Position numbers and translations under genes: made by a program. This document shows, in pieces, positions 43,194-52,596 of a DNA stretch of 64,000 nt. This DNA comes from Clostridia bacterium (GTDB lineage: Bacteria > Bacillota > Clostridia > Christensenellales > Aristaeellaceae). How positions within the stretch are numbered: position 1 is the stretch's first letter; each line of letters opens with the position of its first letter. The DNA is taken from NCBI GenBank assembly GCA_017501255.1, contig JAFVXE010000014.1:1-64000 (forward strand), given 5' to 3'. Under the pieces are notes generated by a model, which was given only the letters and a program-made list of their open reading frames with translations, was not told the origin of the DNA and searched no databases.

Positions 43194-44141
43194 TCAGTCT
43201 CTGCCCAGCATAGCGGCGCCGATGATGCCGGCATCCGGGCCCAGACGGGCAATTTCAATGGTGGGGCAGGGGAGCGTCTTGAACAGCAGGTAGCGAGGGA
43301 GACGTTCCTTCACAGCGTTCAGCAGGAAGGAACCGGCCTTGCTGACGCCGCCGCCAAGAACGATCATTTCAGGATCAAGGAATGCAATGATGGTATAGAT
43401 AGCCTGTGCCAGATTATCGGCATAACGATTGAATACCTTGGTGGCAACAGGATCGCCTTCCTTGGCAGCATCGAAAACCATCTTGGCGTTCAGCTTGGTC
43501 ACATCGCCGCCGCAAAGCTCGTGCATCATGCTTTCAGGATGCTGCAACAGCTGCTGCTTGCCCATGCGGATGATGGCCGTAGCGCTGGTGTAGCGCTCCA
43601 GACAACCGTAATTACCGCAGGTGCAGGGCTCGCCGTTCATATCCATGGGAATATGGCCGATTTCGCTGCCAATGCCGTGGAAACCACTCCAGGGGCGGCC
43701 GCCGATGACGATACCACCGCCAACGCCGGTTCCAAGCGTCAGGAAAACGCTGCTGTGGCAACCGGCACTGACACCGCAAACGCTTTCAGCAAAACCGGCA
43801 ACGGTCGCATCGTTATCGATGTAAACGGGCTTGTTGAGGTACTTCTGCAATTCGGTGCGCAGGGGAACGTTGGTCCAGCCCAGATTGGTGCAGAAGATGA
43901 CAGTACCCGTCTGATTATCTGCAAGACCGGGAACGCCAACACCAATGGCAGCCACATCAGCCGTGCTGAAACCGCCCTCCTTGATGGTATTCAGCATACA
44001 ATTACCCATGTCGTGAATAATGTCCTCAAAAGGTCTGCCCGCCAGCGTAGGGGTATCGCCCTTGGCAAGGATACGGCCGTTTTCATCCACAACGCCGATC
44101 TGGATACCGGTTCCGCCAACATCAATACCAATGTATACCAT
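43194..44141 (-). CDS. glk: ROK-family glucokinase
   Basis: A 315-aa ROK kinase: phosphate-1 motif [35 protein letters not shown], the sugar-binding and zinc motif GSEIGHIPM with [10 protein letters not shown], and a C-terminal [10 protein letters not shown]. It lacks an N-terminal HTH, so it is a kinase, not a NagC/XylR repressor. Its place 27 bases after hprK suits a role in glucose entry and carbon catabolite control. AGGAGG precedes the ATG. Confidence 0.92.
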   Translation of the reverse strand: MVYIGIDVGGTGIQIGVVDENGRILAKGDTPTLAGRPFEDIIHDMGNCMLNTIKEGGFSTADVAAIGVGVPGLADNQTGTVIFCTNLGWTNVPLRTELQKYLNKPVYIDNDATVAGFAESVCGVSAGCHSSVFLTLGTGVGGGIVIGGRPWSGFHGIGSEIGHIPMDMNGEPCTCGNYGCLERYTSATAIIRMGKQQLLQHPESMMHELCGGDVTKLNAKMVFDAAKEGDPVATKVFNRYADNLAQAIYTIIAFLDPEMIVLGGGVSKAGSFLLNAVKERLPRYLLFKTLPCPTIEIARLGPDAGIIGAAMLGRD

Positions 44142-44168
44142 ATTGTTTTCCTCCCTGAATGGTTTTGT

Positions 44169-45086
44169 TTATGAATTCTGCATGAGCATTTCCGTCAAAC
44201 GGCGGTCCAACTCATGCGCTGCATTATAGCCCATTCTTTTCAGGCTCAGGTTCCGAGCTGCAACCTCAATGATAATGGCAACGTTTCGACCCGGCTTTAC
44301 CGGCATAACCTGATAGGGTACCTTTACATCCAGAATGGTGGTGCTTTCGTCCGTCAGGCCCAAACGGTCATATTCCTTGTTGGAATCCCACTTTTCCATG
44401 TGAATGACCAAATCGATGGAGGTGGAAACACTGACGGCACCGATGCCGTACATGGCACGGATATCAATGATACCAATGCCTCGAATCTCCATAAAGTGAC
44501 GAACCCGTTCAGGAGATTCACCAACCAGGCGGTCATCGGAAACCCGGCAAATGTCAACCACATCATCTGCACACAGCTGGTGGCCGCGCTTGACCAACTC
44601 CAAAGCAGCCTCGCTTTTACCAACGCCGCTGTCGCCGGTCAAAAGCACACCAACGCCATACACATCCACCAGCACGCCGTGGCGGGTTACATGGGGCGCC
44701 AATACCTGACTGAGATAATGAATCAGCTTGACCACCAAACGGGTGGTTTTCAGGTTGCTGCGCAATACCGGGATATCCTGCTTTTGTGCAATTTCGATCA
44801 GTTCAGCAGGCGGATTCATACTCCAACCGATAATGATGCAGGGGATGGGGTAGCTCATGTATTTTTCAAGGGACTGACGGCGTACTTCCGGCTCCAGGGA
44901 ATCCAGATAGGTCATTTCTACCTTACCGATCACCTGAGGGCGCTCATAGGCAAAGTACTCGTAAAAACCTACCAGCTGCATACCGGGGCGGTTCACGTCG
45001 TTTACGTTTACATCCAACTCGGTTTTGGTGGAAGGAACCAGTAATTCCAAATCAAGCTGTTTACAGAGATCCTTTATCGAAATCAT
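44169..45086 (-). CDS. hprK: HPr kinase/phosphorylase
   Basis: A 305-aa bifunctional enzyme that phosphorylates and dephosphorylates HPr on its regulatory serine. Walker A GDSGVGKSE and the signature MEIRGIGIIDIRAMYGIGAV (in two parts) are intact, and the N-terminal domain has the usual family layout. It is the central sensor of catabolite repression in Firmicutes. The ATG overlaps the stop of the HAD phosphatase gene, so the two are co-translated. Confidence 0.96.
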   Translation of the reverse strand: MISIKDLCKQLDLELLVPSTKTELDVNVNDVNRPGMQLVGFYEYFAYERPQVIGKVEMTYLDSLEPEVRRQSLEKYMSYPIPCIIIGWSMNPPAELIEIAQKQDIPVLRSNLKTTRLVVKLIHYLSQVLAPHVTRHGVLVDVYGVGVLLTGDSGVGKSEAALELVKRGHQLCADDVVDICRVSDDRLVGESPERVRHFMEIRGIGIIDIRAMYGIGAVSVSTSIDLVIHMEKWDSNKEYDRLGLTDESTTILDVKVPYQVMPVKPGRNVAIIIEVAARNLSLKRMGYNAAHELDRRLTEMLMQNS

Positions 45087-45901
45087 GGGAGCACCTTCTT
45101 TGGATTGTCTTGGAGTACATATTCTTCAATAAAGCGGGCTACGCCATCCTTGTGATTGGGTGGACAGATAAATTTTGCTGCCGCTTTCACTTCAGGTCTG
45201 CCGTTTTCCATGGCGACACTGTTGGGGGTGAACGCCAACATACTCAGATCGTTGAGGCTGTCACCGAAAACCAGTGTGTGTTCCGGGTCGATGTGAATCA
45301 TCTTTGATAATTCACGCAATGCGTTGCCTTTGGATACTTCCGGGGGTTCCGCTTCCAGAAAATACGGCTTGCTGACGGAGAAAACGGCACGGCCGGCAAA
45401 GCGTTCTTCGGCAACAGGCAGTATTCGTGCAACATCTTCAGGGTGTGTAATACCAAGCACCTTGGGGGTGGGAAATGTCAGGAAAGCCTGCAAATCGCCC
45501 ACAGCCTTTCCTTTCATACCGGAAGATTTCTTGTACTGCTTGGAGGGTTCGCATTCCGTTGCGTAATAGAAATACTCGTCTTTGTACACCTGAACGTAAA
45601 AGCCGTTCTCCTCCATGAATGCGCAAAGCTCTCTGGCAAGGGGAGCATCGAATTCCAGACAGCGAAGCAATGACAGATCCGCTCCAATCAACTGTGCACC
45701 ATTGCAGCCAATGGCAGGATAGCCGGTATTCAGCTGACGCAGGTGGGGGAGCATACTGTTCATAGCCCGACCACTGGCAGGAATCACACGGATTCCACGC
45801 TGTATACAGCGGTTGAGTACATCCAGCGTGTACGGAGAAAGGTGGCAATCGTCGTCCAACAGGGTATCATCCAAATCGGATACGATGGTATCAATCAGCA
45901 A
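45083..45901 (-). CDS. Cof-type HAD phosphatase
   Basis: A 272-aa haloacid-dehalogenase hydrolase: motif I SDLDDTLLDDD, motif II ASGR, the Lys of motif III in EVSKGNALREL and motif IV GDSLNDLSM. Residues 80-180 form the Cof-type cap. A TTG start eight bases after AAGGAG fits the family N-terminus (LLIDTIVSDLDD); the frame opens at an ATG 48 bases upstream inside tadA, which would add an atypical leader. Likely a sugar-phosphate or phospho-cofactor phosphatase. Confidence 0.9.
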   Translation of the reverse strand: MLIDTIVSDLDDTLLDDDCHLSPYTLDVLNRCIQRGIRVIPASGRAMNSMLPHLRQLNTGYPAIGCNGAQLIGADLSLLRCLEFDAPLARELCAFMEENGFYVQVYKDEYFYYATECEPSKQYKKSSGMKGKAVGDLQAFLTFPTPKVLGITHPEDVARILPVAEERFAGRAVFSVSKPYFLEAEPPEVSKGNALRELSKMIHIDPEHTLVFGDSLNDLSMLAFTPNSVAMENGRPEVKAAAKFICPPNHKDGVARFIEEYVLQDNPKKVLP

Positions 45902-45914
45902 GGGGAACGCTCCT

Positions 45915-46373
45915 TTACAGGTTGGTTCGTTTCTTGGAAAAGAAAGCATCCATCAATGCAGCGCATTCGTTTTCTAATATTCCGCCCACACAGAGCGGGT
46001 GGTGATAAAAAGCGGGTTCGTGAGGAATGTTCAACACACTACCGGCACATCCCTGCCGCTGGTCATATGCTCCGAAATAGCATTGTCCCAGGCAAGCCAT
46101 CACAATGGCACCGGCACACATGGGGCAGGGTTCAAGCGTTACATAGAGAGCACAATCCGAAAGACGTCTTCGGCCTAATATCTCCGTTGCCTTTCGGATG
46201 GCGAGGATCTCAGCATGAGCAGTCGGATCGTTGGAAGATTCCCTCTGATTATGTGCGGCTGCTATGACGGAACCATTTCTGACAATCACTGCGCCGACAG
46301 GTACTTCTTCTTCGTTGGCAGCTTTCCGTGCTTCTTCCAAAGCAAGCTGCATCATCCTTTCGTGGAGTGTCAT
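45915..46373 (-). CDS. tadA: tRNA-specific adenosine deaminase TadA
   Basis: A 152-aa deaminase that makes inosine at position 34 of tRNA-Arg. The zinc-site motifs HAEILAIR and PCPMCAGAIV, with catalytic glutamate in HAE, are intact. Its ATG overlaps the stop of the capD-like gene (ATGA), and its 3' end lies 13 bases before the HAD start. Confidence 0.95.
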   Translation of the reverse strand: MTLHERMMQLALEEARKAANEEEVPVGAVIVRNGSVIAAAHNQRESSNDPTAHAEILAIRKATEILGRRRLSDCALYVTLEPCPMCAGAIVMACLGQCYFGAYDQRQGCAGSVLNIPHEPAFYHHPLCVGGILENECAALMDAFFSKKRTNL

Positions 46374-48304
46374 GCGCTTACAGCTCCATTTTCAGCAGAT
46401 GCAGCCGAAACAACAGCATTGTTGATTTCAGCAGGTTCACGGAAAGTGGGTACCAATTGATGCAGACAACTGCGCATATCTCCGCAGGAATCAATGCACT
46501 GTCGCAGGGTTTCCAGCATGGCATCAATCTGCTCCATGGAGAATACTTCGGGTTTGGCGACAAAGATTTTTTCGTTTTCTGTGGTTGCGATGCCTTCGCC
46601 AGCTAAAAGCAGTTCTTCGTATAGCTTCTCGCCAGGACGCAAACCTGTATAGACGATTTCAATCTTTTGGTTCTCATCCCCATACAGCTGAATCATTCGC
46701 TGAGCCAGTTCCCGGATTTTCACCGGCCGTCCCATATCAAGCACAAACAGTTCGCCGCCTTTGGCGATGGAAGCTGCTTGCAGAACCAAACTGGCTGCTT
46801 CCGGTATTGTCATAAAGTAGCGGATGATTTCCGGATGTGTCAGGGTGACGGGGCCGCCGGAACGAATCTGCTGTTCAAACTTCGGCACGACGCTTCCATG
46901 GCTGCCCAGTACATTGCCAAATCGAACCGCTGTGAATTCTGTTTCAGAATCCTGATTCATGGCCTCAATGATCATCTCAGCCATACGTTTGGTTGCGCCC
47001 ATGATATTTGTGGGATTCACAGCCTTGTCTGTCGAGATGAGCACGAAACGCTGTGCATGATGACTGATGGCTACTTTGGCGGTCAGATATGTACCGAACA
47101 CATTGTTCTTAACGGCCTGTGCAGGACAATCTTCCATCAGGGGCACATGCTTATGGGCTGCGGCGTGAAGAACGATTTGTGGTTTATATTTTCGGAAAAC
47201 CTCATCCAAACGCTCTTCGTCCCGAACGGAACCGACGCACAGTTCCAGAATGTCCTTCATGTCATCACCATAACGCAGGGAAAGCTCCGAATAGAGATCA
47301 TACATATAGTTCTCGCTGATGTCATACAGAATGACTTTAGCGGGTTTCAGAGGCAGAAGACGGCGACAGAGTTCACTGCCGATGGAACCGCCGCCACCTG
47401 TGATCAAGATGGTTTTTCCCTGGCACATAGCCGCTACCTTTGTCATATCCAGCGTTTCTTCCGGGCGGCCTAACAGATCCGTCAGATTCAAATCACGAAC
47501 GGAATTTTTCGTTGTCTGACCAGACAGATCTTCCATGGGGGAAATGCGCTTTACTTTGCAACCGGTCGCCAGACACTTTTCAATCAAGGGTTTCAGATCA
47601 CCATGTGGGGTGGAAATGGCAATGATGATTTCATCAATGCGGTAATCGCAGGCCAGTCGAAGAATATTGCCGGAGCCACGGACAACAGGTACGCCGCCGA
47701 TGGCGGAACCATTGCGGTCAAGATCATCGTCCACAACGATAATGGGGATTCTTTTACCATAATTTCCACGCTGCATCTCATGGACAAGATTGGCGCCGGC
47801 CCATCCGGCACCGACGACCATGACTCTGCGCACGCCGTCTTTTTCTTTGTGAAGCAGGGGGAAGTTTTCTCTTCGGATATACATCCGGTACAGAATGCGG
47901 CTTAAGCCAATCAAGGCGGTGCTCATCAGCCAATGGACAAGATAGACCATGCGATGCAGGCGGAACAGGCTTTCAGGCTGTACGAACTGATTGGCAATGA
48001 CACCGAAGAAATAGACGCCCAGAGCAGCGACCAAAGTGGTAATAGCGAGACGAATCAAGTCTTCCGCACTGGCGTATTGCCACATAATCCGGTAGATACC
48101 AAACAGCGCCAGGACGATCAGCGTGAATACAGTCATAGCAGGCGCAATCCGCAGATAGATGGCAAAAAACTCTTCTGGAATGACGGGATCAGCATAGCGG
48201 ATAATCTGCGAGAGAATCATGGAAACATTGATCAAAACCGCATCCAGAATAACCCACAGAAGAGTGCGTACTGATTTATGCAATTGGGGTTTGGTTGTTG
48301 TCAC
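46370..48304 (-). CDS. Membrane nucleoside-diphosphate-sugar epimerase/dehydratase (CapD/PglF/WbpM type)
   Basis: A 644-aa protein. Four membrane helices lie in the first 140 residues, then a CoA-binding-like Rossmann domain (VMVVGAGWAGANLV), then the catalytic SDR domain with LITGGGGSIGSELCRRL and STDKAVNPTNIMGATKRMAE in two parts. This is the layout of UDP-GlcNAc 4,6-dehydratases that open the way to bacillosamine-type sugars for glycans. GTG start behind GGGAGG. It leads the leftward six-gene unit, from which glycan genes are otherwise absent. Confidence 0.92.
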   Translation of the reverse strand: MTTTKPQLHKSVRTLLWVILDAVLINVSMILSQIIRYADPVIPEEFFAIYLRIAPAMTVFTLIVLALFGIYRIMWQYASAEDLIRLAITTLVAALGVYFFGVIANQFVQPESLFRLHRMVYLVHWLMSTALIGLSRILYRMYIRRENFPLLHKEKDGVRRVMVVGAGWAGANLVHEMQRGNYGKRIPIIVVDDDLDRNGSAIGGVPVVRGSGNILRLACDYRIDEIIIAISTPHGDLKPLIEKCLATGCKVKRISPMEDLSGQTTKNSVRDLNLTDLLGRPEETLDMTKVAAMCQGKTILITGGGGSIGSELCRRLLPLKPAKVILYDISENYMYDLYSELSLRYGDDMKDILELCVGSVRDEERLDEVFRKYKPQIVLHAAAHKHVPLMEDCPAQAVKNNVFGTYLTAKVAISHHAQRFVLISTDKAVNPTNIMGATKRMAEMIIEAMNQDSETEFTAVRFGNVLGSHGSVVPKFEQQIRSGGPVTLTHPEIIRYFMTIPEAASLVLQAASIAKGGELFVLDMGRPVKIRELAQRMIQLYGDENQKIEIVYTGLRPGEKLYEELLLAGEGIATTENEKIFVAKPEVFSMEQIDAMLETLRQCIDSCGDMRSCLHQLVPTFREPAEINNAVVSAASAENGAVSA

Positions 48305-48343
48305 AATACCGCCTCCCGGAAATAGTCATAAGTATACCAAAAT

Positions 48344-48373
48344 ATTATACCACAGAAGATGGCTTCTAAACAA
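48344..48373 (-). promoter_or_regulatory. Promoter of the capD-tadA-hprK unit
   Basis: On the minus strand TTGTTT, 18 bases, then a perfect TATAAT, 40 bases before the GTG start. Confidence 0.7.
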
Positions 48374-48413
48374 TACATATGGGTATTTGAACGTTCCTTT
48401 TTTGCAGCTGATG

Positions 48414-48422
48414 TGGTATACT
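48414..48422 (+). promoter_or_regulatory. Extended -10 promoter of trkA
   Basis: TG-N-TATACT, about 57 bases before trkA; no convincing -35, consistent with an extended -10 promoter. Confidence 0.45.
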
Positions 48423-48479
48423 GAAACATGATGATAATCGATGCAATATCATCAATGAACAGCGTACAGGAGGATGGCT

Positions 48480-49844
48480 ATGCGTATTCTGGTTGTTGGC
48501 GATGGTAAGGTTGGCCATACGTTGGCCGAAAGTCTCGCCCGTGAAGAACATAGTGTCGTTATTGTTGATAACAATGAAGAAGTGCTTCAGCGCAGTGAAG
48601 ATGTGCTGGATGTTATGTGTGTACGTGGCAATGGCGCCAATGCACAAACGCTGCTGGAAGCGCAGGTGGATAAAGCGGATATAGTGATTGCGGCGACCAC
48701 AAGCGATGAAACCAATATGCTTTGCTGCCTGATGGCGAAGCGCCTCGGTGCCAAGCACGCCATCGCCCGTATCCGGGATCCGGAGTATAATGAGAGTCTC
48801 AACCTTCTCCAGCACGAATTGGGCATTGATCTGGCCATTAATCCTGAACGTGCCACTGCACTGGAAATCAGTCGTCTTCTGCGTTTCCCATTTGCAAATA
48901 CCATCGAATCCTTTGCCAAGGGAAGAGTGGAATTGGTAGAATTCCGTGCACAGGAAAACGATGTGGTGGTAGGCACGCCTCTGAGGGAGTTAAGCAAAAA
49001 ATCCCATGGAATTCCTCAAGTGCTGTATGCAGCTGTGGAACGTGATGGCAGTGTTATTATTCCAAACGGTGATTTTGTCATTCATCCCGGGGATCGTGTA
49101 CACGTGGCTGCTGATATGGTCACCATTACAGCGTATTTCCGCTTTATGGGCAAAAATTCTTTGCGTATCAAGAATGTGATGCTCCTTGGCGGGGGACGAA
49201 TCAGCTATTATCTGGCCAAAATGATTGCTCCCATGGGCATTCATGTGTCTTTGGTGGAAATCAATGAAAAGAAAGCTGTTGCGCTCAGCGAAGCCTTGCC
49301 GGATGTGAATGTGATCTACGGCGACGGCACCGATCAGGAGCTTCTGGAGCAGGAAGGCCTGAAGCAAATGGATGCCTTCGTTACACTTTGCGACCGTGAC
49401 GAAGAAAACCTGATGACCGGCCTGTATGCGGTAAAGCAGGGCGTACCGAAAGTGATTGTGAAAAACAATCGGGTCGCCTATGAAGAGATTATCAATGCCA
49501 TGGGTCTGGACAGCATTGTCAGCCCCAAAACCATCACCTGTGCCAATATCCTGCGTTATGTGCGTGCCCGTGCAGGTGGTCATGGTACCAAGGTGGAAAA
49601 GCTGTATCAGCTGGTCAATGGGAAAGCGGAAGCATTGGAATTTATTGCAAAAGCCGGGGATTCCTATATCGGCGTTCCCCTGAAAGACCTGAACATCCGC
49701 AAAGGAACGCTGGTTGCAGTAATCGTGCGCAAAGGGAAGGTTATCGTTCCCTTTGGTAATGACTATATCGAAGCTGGAGACAATGTGATCATCATTGCCT
49801 GCGAAAGCGGTATCAGCGATTTGAATGAGGTAATCCGCAAATGA
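48480..49844 (+). CDS. trkA: Trk system potassium uptake regulator TrkA
   Basis: A 454-aa cytoplasmic subunit made of two RCK units, each with a NAD-binding N-part (VVGDGKVGHTLAE and LLGGGRISYYLAK) and a C-part (VGTPLRELSK and IGVPLKDLNI). It gates the TrkH channel in response to nucleotide. The second ATG, six bases after GAGG, is preferred to the one abutting the ribosome site. Its stop overlaps the trkH start. Confidence 0.95.
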   Translation: MRILVVGDGKVGHTLAESLAREEHSVVIVDNNEEVLQRSEDVLDVMCVRGNGANAQTLLEAQVDKADIVIAATTSDETNMLCCLMAKRLGAKHAIARIRDPEYNESLNLLQHELGIDLAINPERATALEISRLLRFPFANTIESFAKGRVELVEFRAQENDVVVGTPLRELSKKSHGIPQVLYAAVERDGSVIIPNGDFVIHPGDRVHVAADMVTITAYFRFMGKNSLRIKNVMLLGGGRISYYLAKMIAPMGIHVSLVEINEKKAVALSEALPDVNVIYGDGTDQELLEQEGLKQMDAFVTLCDRDEENLMTGLYAVKQGVPKVIVKNNRVAYEEIINAMGLDSIVSPKTITCANILRYVRARAGGHGTKVEKLYQLVNGKAEALEFIAKAGDSYIGVPLKDLNIRKGTLVAVIVRKGKVIVPFGNDYIEAGDNVIIIACESGISDLNEVIRK

Positions 49845-51292
49845 ATACCCGTCTTGTTATCCGATTGCAGGGTTCTATCCTGTTGATTGAGGCGGCAGCC
49901 ATGCTGCCATCTCTGCTGGTTGCGTTGATCTATGGGGACGGCGATGCGATGGCTTTTGTTCAGACAATCGCACTCATTCTGTTGATCGCCTTGCCTATGC
50001 ATTTCCTCGCACGGCCCAACGAACGCAACCTGAGAGCCAGAGAAGGCTTTGTAGCGGTGGCGTTGGCCTGGGTACTGCTCAGCGTATTTGGTGCATTGCC
50101 CTTTCTGTTCGGCGGCTTGTTCACCCGATTTGAAGATGCGTTTTTTGAAGCGGTATCCGGCTTTACCACAACGGGCGCTTCGGTATTGACACAATTCGAA
50201 GGAGCCCCGAAAGGGGTTATGTTCTGGCGCAGCTTCACTCACTGGATTGGCGGTATGGGTGTGCTGGTTTTGACACTTGCACTGTTGCCTCAAATGTCAG
50301 GACGAACTTCCCATTTGGCCCGTGCAGAATCACCGGGTCCCAGTTTCAGCAAAGTACTGCCCAAAATGGGGGATACAGCCAAGATCATGTATGTGATTTA
50401 TGGTGTATTGACCTTGCTGCAGTTTGTTTTATTGATACTGGTCAGCGGTATGTCTGTCTATGATGCCGCAATTCATGCGATGGGCACGGCAGGCACGGGT
50501 GGTTTCAGTTGCTATGGTAGCAGCATTGCTGCTTTTGACAGTGTATCTGCTGATGTGATCATCACCATCTTCATGATTGTTTTCGGCATCAACTTTGCAC
50601 TGTATTATCGCTTGTTGATTGGCGATGTGAAAGGCTTTTTCAAGAGCGAAGAACTGCATTGGTACATTGGTATCGTTGCAGTCAGCATGATCAGCATCTC
50701 ACTGATTATTCTGCCTCAATACGGCAACTTCTTTACCGCTCTTCGATACGGCAGTTTTCAGGTATCCAGCATTATCTCAACCACAGGTTTCATGACGGCT
50801 GATTTCGAATTGTGGCCCAATGCTGCTAAAATGATCCTGCTATTGCTCATGTTTATTGGTTCCTGCGCTGGTTCAACAGCAGGCGGCATGAAAGTGGTAC
50901 GTATTGCGCTGATGACCAAAACCGTTAAGCGAGAAATCAGCCGTACATTCCAGCCTCGGAAGGTTCAGGTGGTGCGGTTTGAGGGCAAAGGCGTTGAGGA
51001 AACCATGCTGGCACAAGTTGCTGTGTTCGTGGTGGCATATATTGCACTGGTTTTGATCGGTGCCTTTGCGGTATCCCTGGAAGGAAAATACGACATGATT
51101 ACCAATATTACTGCTTCTCTCACTTGTGTCAGCAACGTTGGTCCTGGCCTGAGCAAGGTTGGCCCAACGCAAAACTTTGCTGGATATGGCCCTTTTGCCA
51201 AGTATGTATTGAGCCTTTTGATGTTGTGCGGACGCTTGGAATTGTTCCCCATTCTGGTTCTGTTCCATCCTGGCGTGTGGAGAAAAGGATAA
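49841..51292 (+). CDS. trkH: Potassium uptake protein TrkH
   Basis: A 483-aa membrane protein of the SKT family with four pore-loop repeats: VSGFTTTGAS, GTAGTGGFS, ISTTGFMT and CVSNVGPG. The glycines of these filters select potassium. About ten to twelve helices. Overlap with trkA by four bases ensures matched synthesis. Confidence 0.95.
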   Translation: MNTRLVIRLQGSILLIEAAAMLPSLLVALIYGDGDAMAFVQTIALILLIALPMHFLARPNERNLRAREGFVAVALAWVLLSVFGALPFLFGGLFTRFEDAFFEAVSGFTTTGASVLTQFEGAPKGVMFWRSFTHWIGGMGVLVLTLALLPQMSGRTSHLARAESPGPSFSKVLPKMGDTAKIMYVIYGVLTLLQFVLLILVSGMSVYDAAIHAMGTAGTGGFSCYGSSIAAFDSVSADVIITIFMIVFGINFALYYRLLIGDVKGFFKSEELHWYIGIVAVSMISISLIILPQYGNFFTALRYGSFQVSSIISTTGFMTADFELWPNAAKMILLLLMFIGSCAGSTAGGMKVVRIALMTKTVKREISRTFQPRKVQVVRFEGKGVEETMLAQVAVFVVAYIALVLIGAFAVSLEGKYDMITNITASLTCVSNVGPGLSKVGPTQNFAGYGPFAKYVLSLLMLCGRLELFPILVLFHPGVWRKG

Positions 51293-51298
51293 TCATTG

Positions 51299-51351
51299 AC
51301 AACAGAAACCCCGTCCAACACTTTCACAGGTGTGGACGGGGTTTCTGTTGT
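51299..51351. terminator. Long bidirectional terminator
   Basis: ACAACAGAAACCCCGTCC pairs with GGACGGGGTTTCTGTTGT, extended inward by CAC/GTG pairs. It serves the converging trkH and mmsB genes. Confidence 0.85.
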
Positions 51352-51369
51352 CTGTTTGTTTGCGGAAAA

Positions 51370-52596
51370 TTAGCTCTTGACGACTGCGGTAGCAGTCTTC
51401 TTTGCACGGGGAGCACGAACCACGTTGGTCTTGCTGATCACGTCCATAGCAACAGCAAGCAGCAGAACCAGGCCCTTAACAACCTGCTGCAGGTTCTGGC
51501 TCAAGCCCATCAGAGACATACCATTGTTCAGCACGCCCATGATCAGAGCGCCGATCAAAGCGCCGCTGATGGTACCAGTGCCACCGTAAGCAGAAGCACC
51601 GCCGATGAAGCAGCTGGCGATAGCATCCATTTCAAAGCTCTGACCGGCAACAGGGCTGGCAGAATTCAAACGGGCAGCAAATACCAGACCGGCAATGGCA
51701 GCGATGAAGCTCATGTTGGTATAAGCAAAGAACATCATCTGCTTGGTCTTGATACCGGAGAGGCGGGCAGCCTTCATGTTACCACCAATGGCATACAGGT
51801 GACGGCCACGTACGGTCTTCTGGGTAAAGAAGCTGTAGACCAGCAGCAGAATGCCGAGAATAACCAGAACCGTGGGAATGCCCTTGAAGCTGGCCAGTTT
51901 GTAGAACAGGTAAAGAACGATAACAGAGATGCCCAGCATCTTGACGATCAGAGCGATGGCACTGTCAGTCTCGTAACCCTTCTTCTTGCGGTTGATGTTA
52001 TTGATAATCTGCATGGCACAGAAAATCACAACGATCGCGATACCAACCGCCAAAGCCAGCAGATTCAGCTTCTGACCAAAGAGGGTAATACCGCCACCAA
52101 TGTCCGGCAGGAAGCCAGTGGACAGGCTCTGGTATTCCTTGGGGAACGGTCCGATGGTTTCGCCGCCCTTGAGGATCAGCAAGGTAGCGCCGCGGAAAAC
52201 CAGCATACCGCTCAGGGTAGTGATGAACGGGGGAATATTCATGTAAGCAATCCAGAAGCCTTGCCACATACCCAGCAAAATACCGATCAGCAGGCACAGG
52301 CCGATAGAGAGATACACGTTCCAATGCCACTCAATAATGAAGATTGCGGCACAAGCACCCACGAAAGCAACCGTGGAACCGACGGAAAGGTCGATGTTAC
52401 CGCCGGTCAGAATGCACAGCAGCATACCGATGGCCAGAATAACCACGTAAGCGTTCTGGTTGATCAGGTTGCTGATGTTCATGGGTTTGAGAATCTTACC
52501 ATCAGTAAAGATGTAGAAAAACACGATGATCAGTACCAGGGCAACAAGCATTGTCAACTCACGCATATTGCCTGTAAACATTTTCTTCTTCTTCAT
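51370..52596 (-). CDS. mmsB: Multiple-monosaccharide ABC transporter permease
   Basis: A 408-aa permease of the ribose/xylose class, about ten to twelve helices, with ILTGGNIDLSVGSTVAFVGA and IGGASAYGGTGTISGALIGA (the EAA-like coupling region, in parts). The length and the insert near residue 190-220 (NNINRKKKGYE) match the MmsB/GguB type. It overlaps mmsA by four bases and ends the transporter operon. Confidence 0.93.
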   Translation of the reverse strand: MKKKKMFTGNMRELTMLVALVLIIVFFYIFTDGKILKPMNISNLINQNAYVVILAIGMLLCILTGGNIDLSVGSTVAFVGACAAIFIIEWHWNVYLSIGLCLLIGILLGMWQGFWIAYMNIPPFITTLSGMLVFRGATLLILKGGETIGPFPKEYQSLSTGFLPDIGGGITLFGQKLNLLALAVGIAIVVIFCAMQIINNINRKKKGYETDSAIALIVKMLGISVIVLYLFYKLASFKGIPTVLVILGILLLVYSFFTQKTVRGRHLYAIGGNMKAARLSGIKTKQMMFFAYTNMSFIAAIAGLVFAARLNSASPVAGQSFEMDAIASCFIGGASAYGGTGTISGALIGALIMGVLNNGMSLMGLSQNLQQVVKGLVLLLAVAMDVISKTNVVRAPRAKKTATAVVKS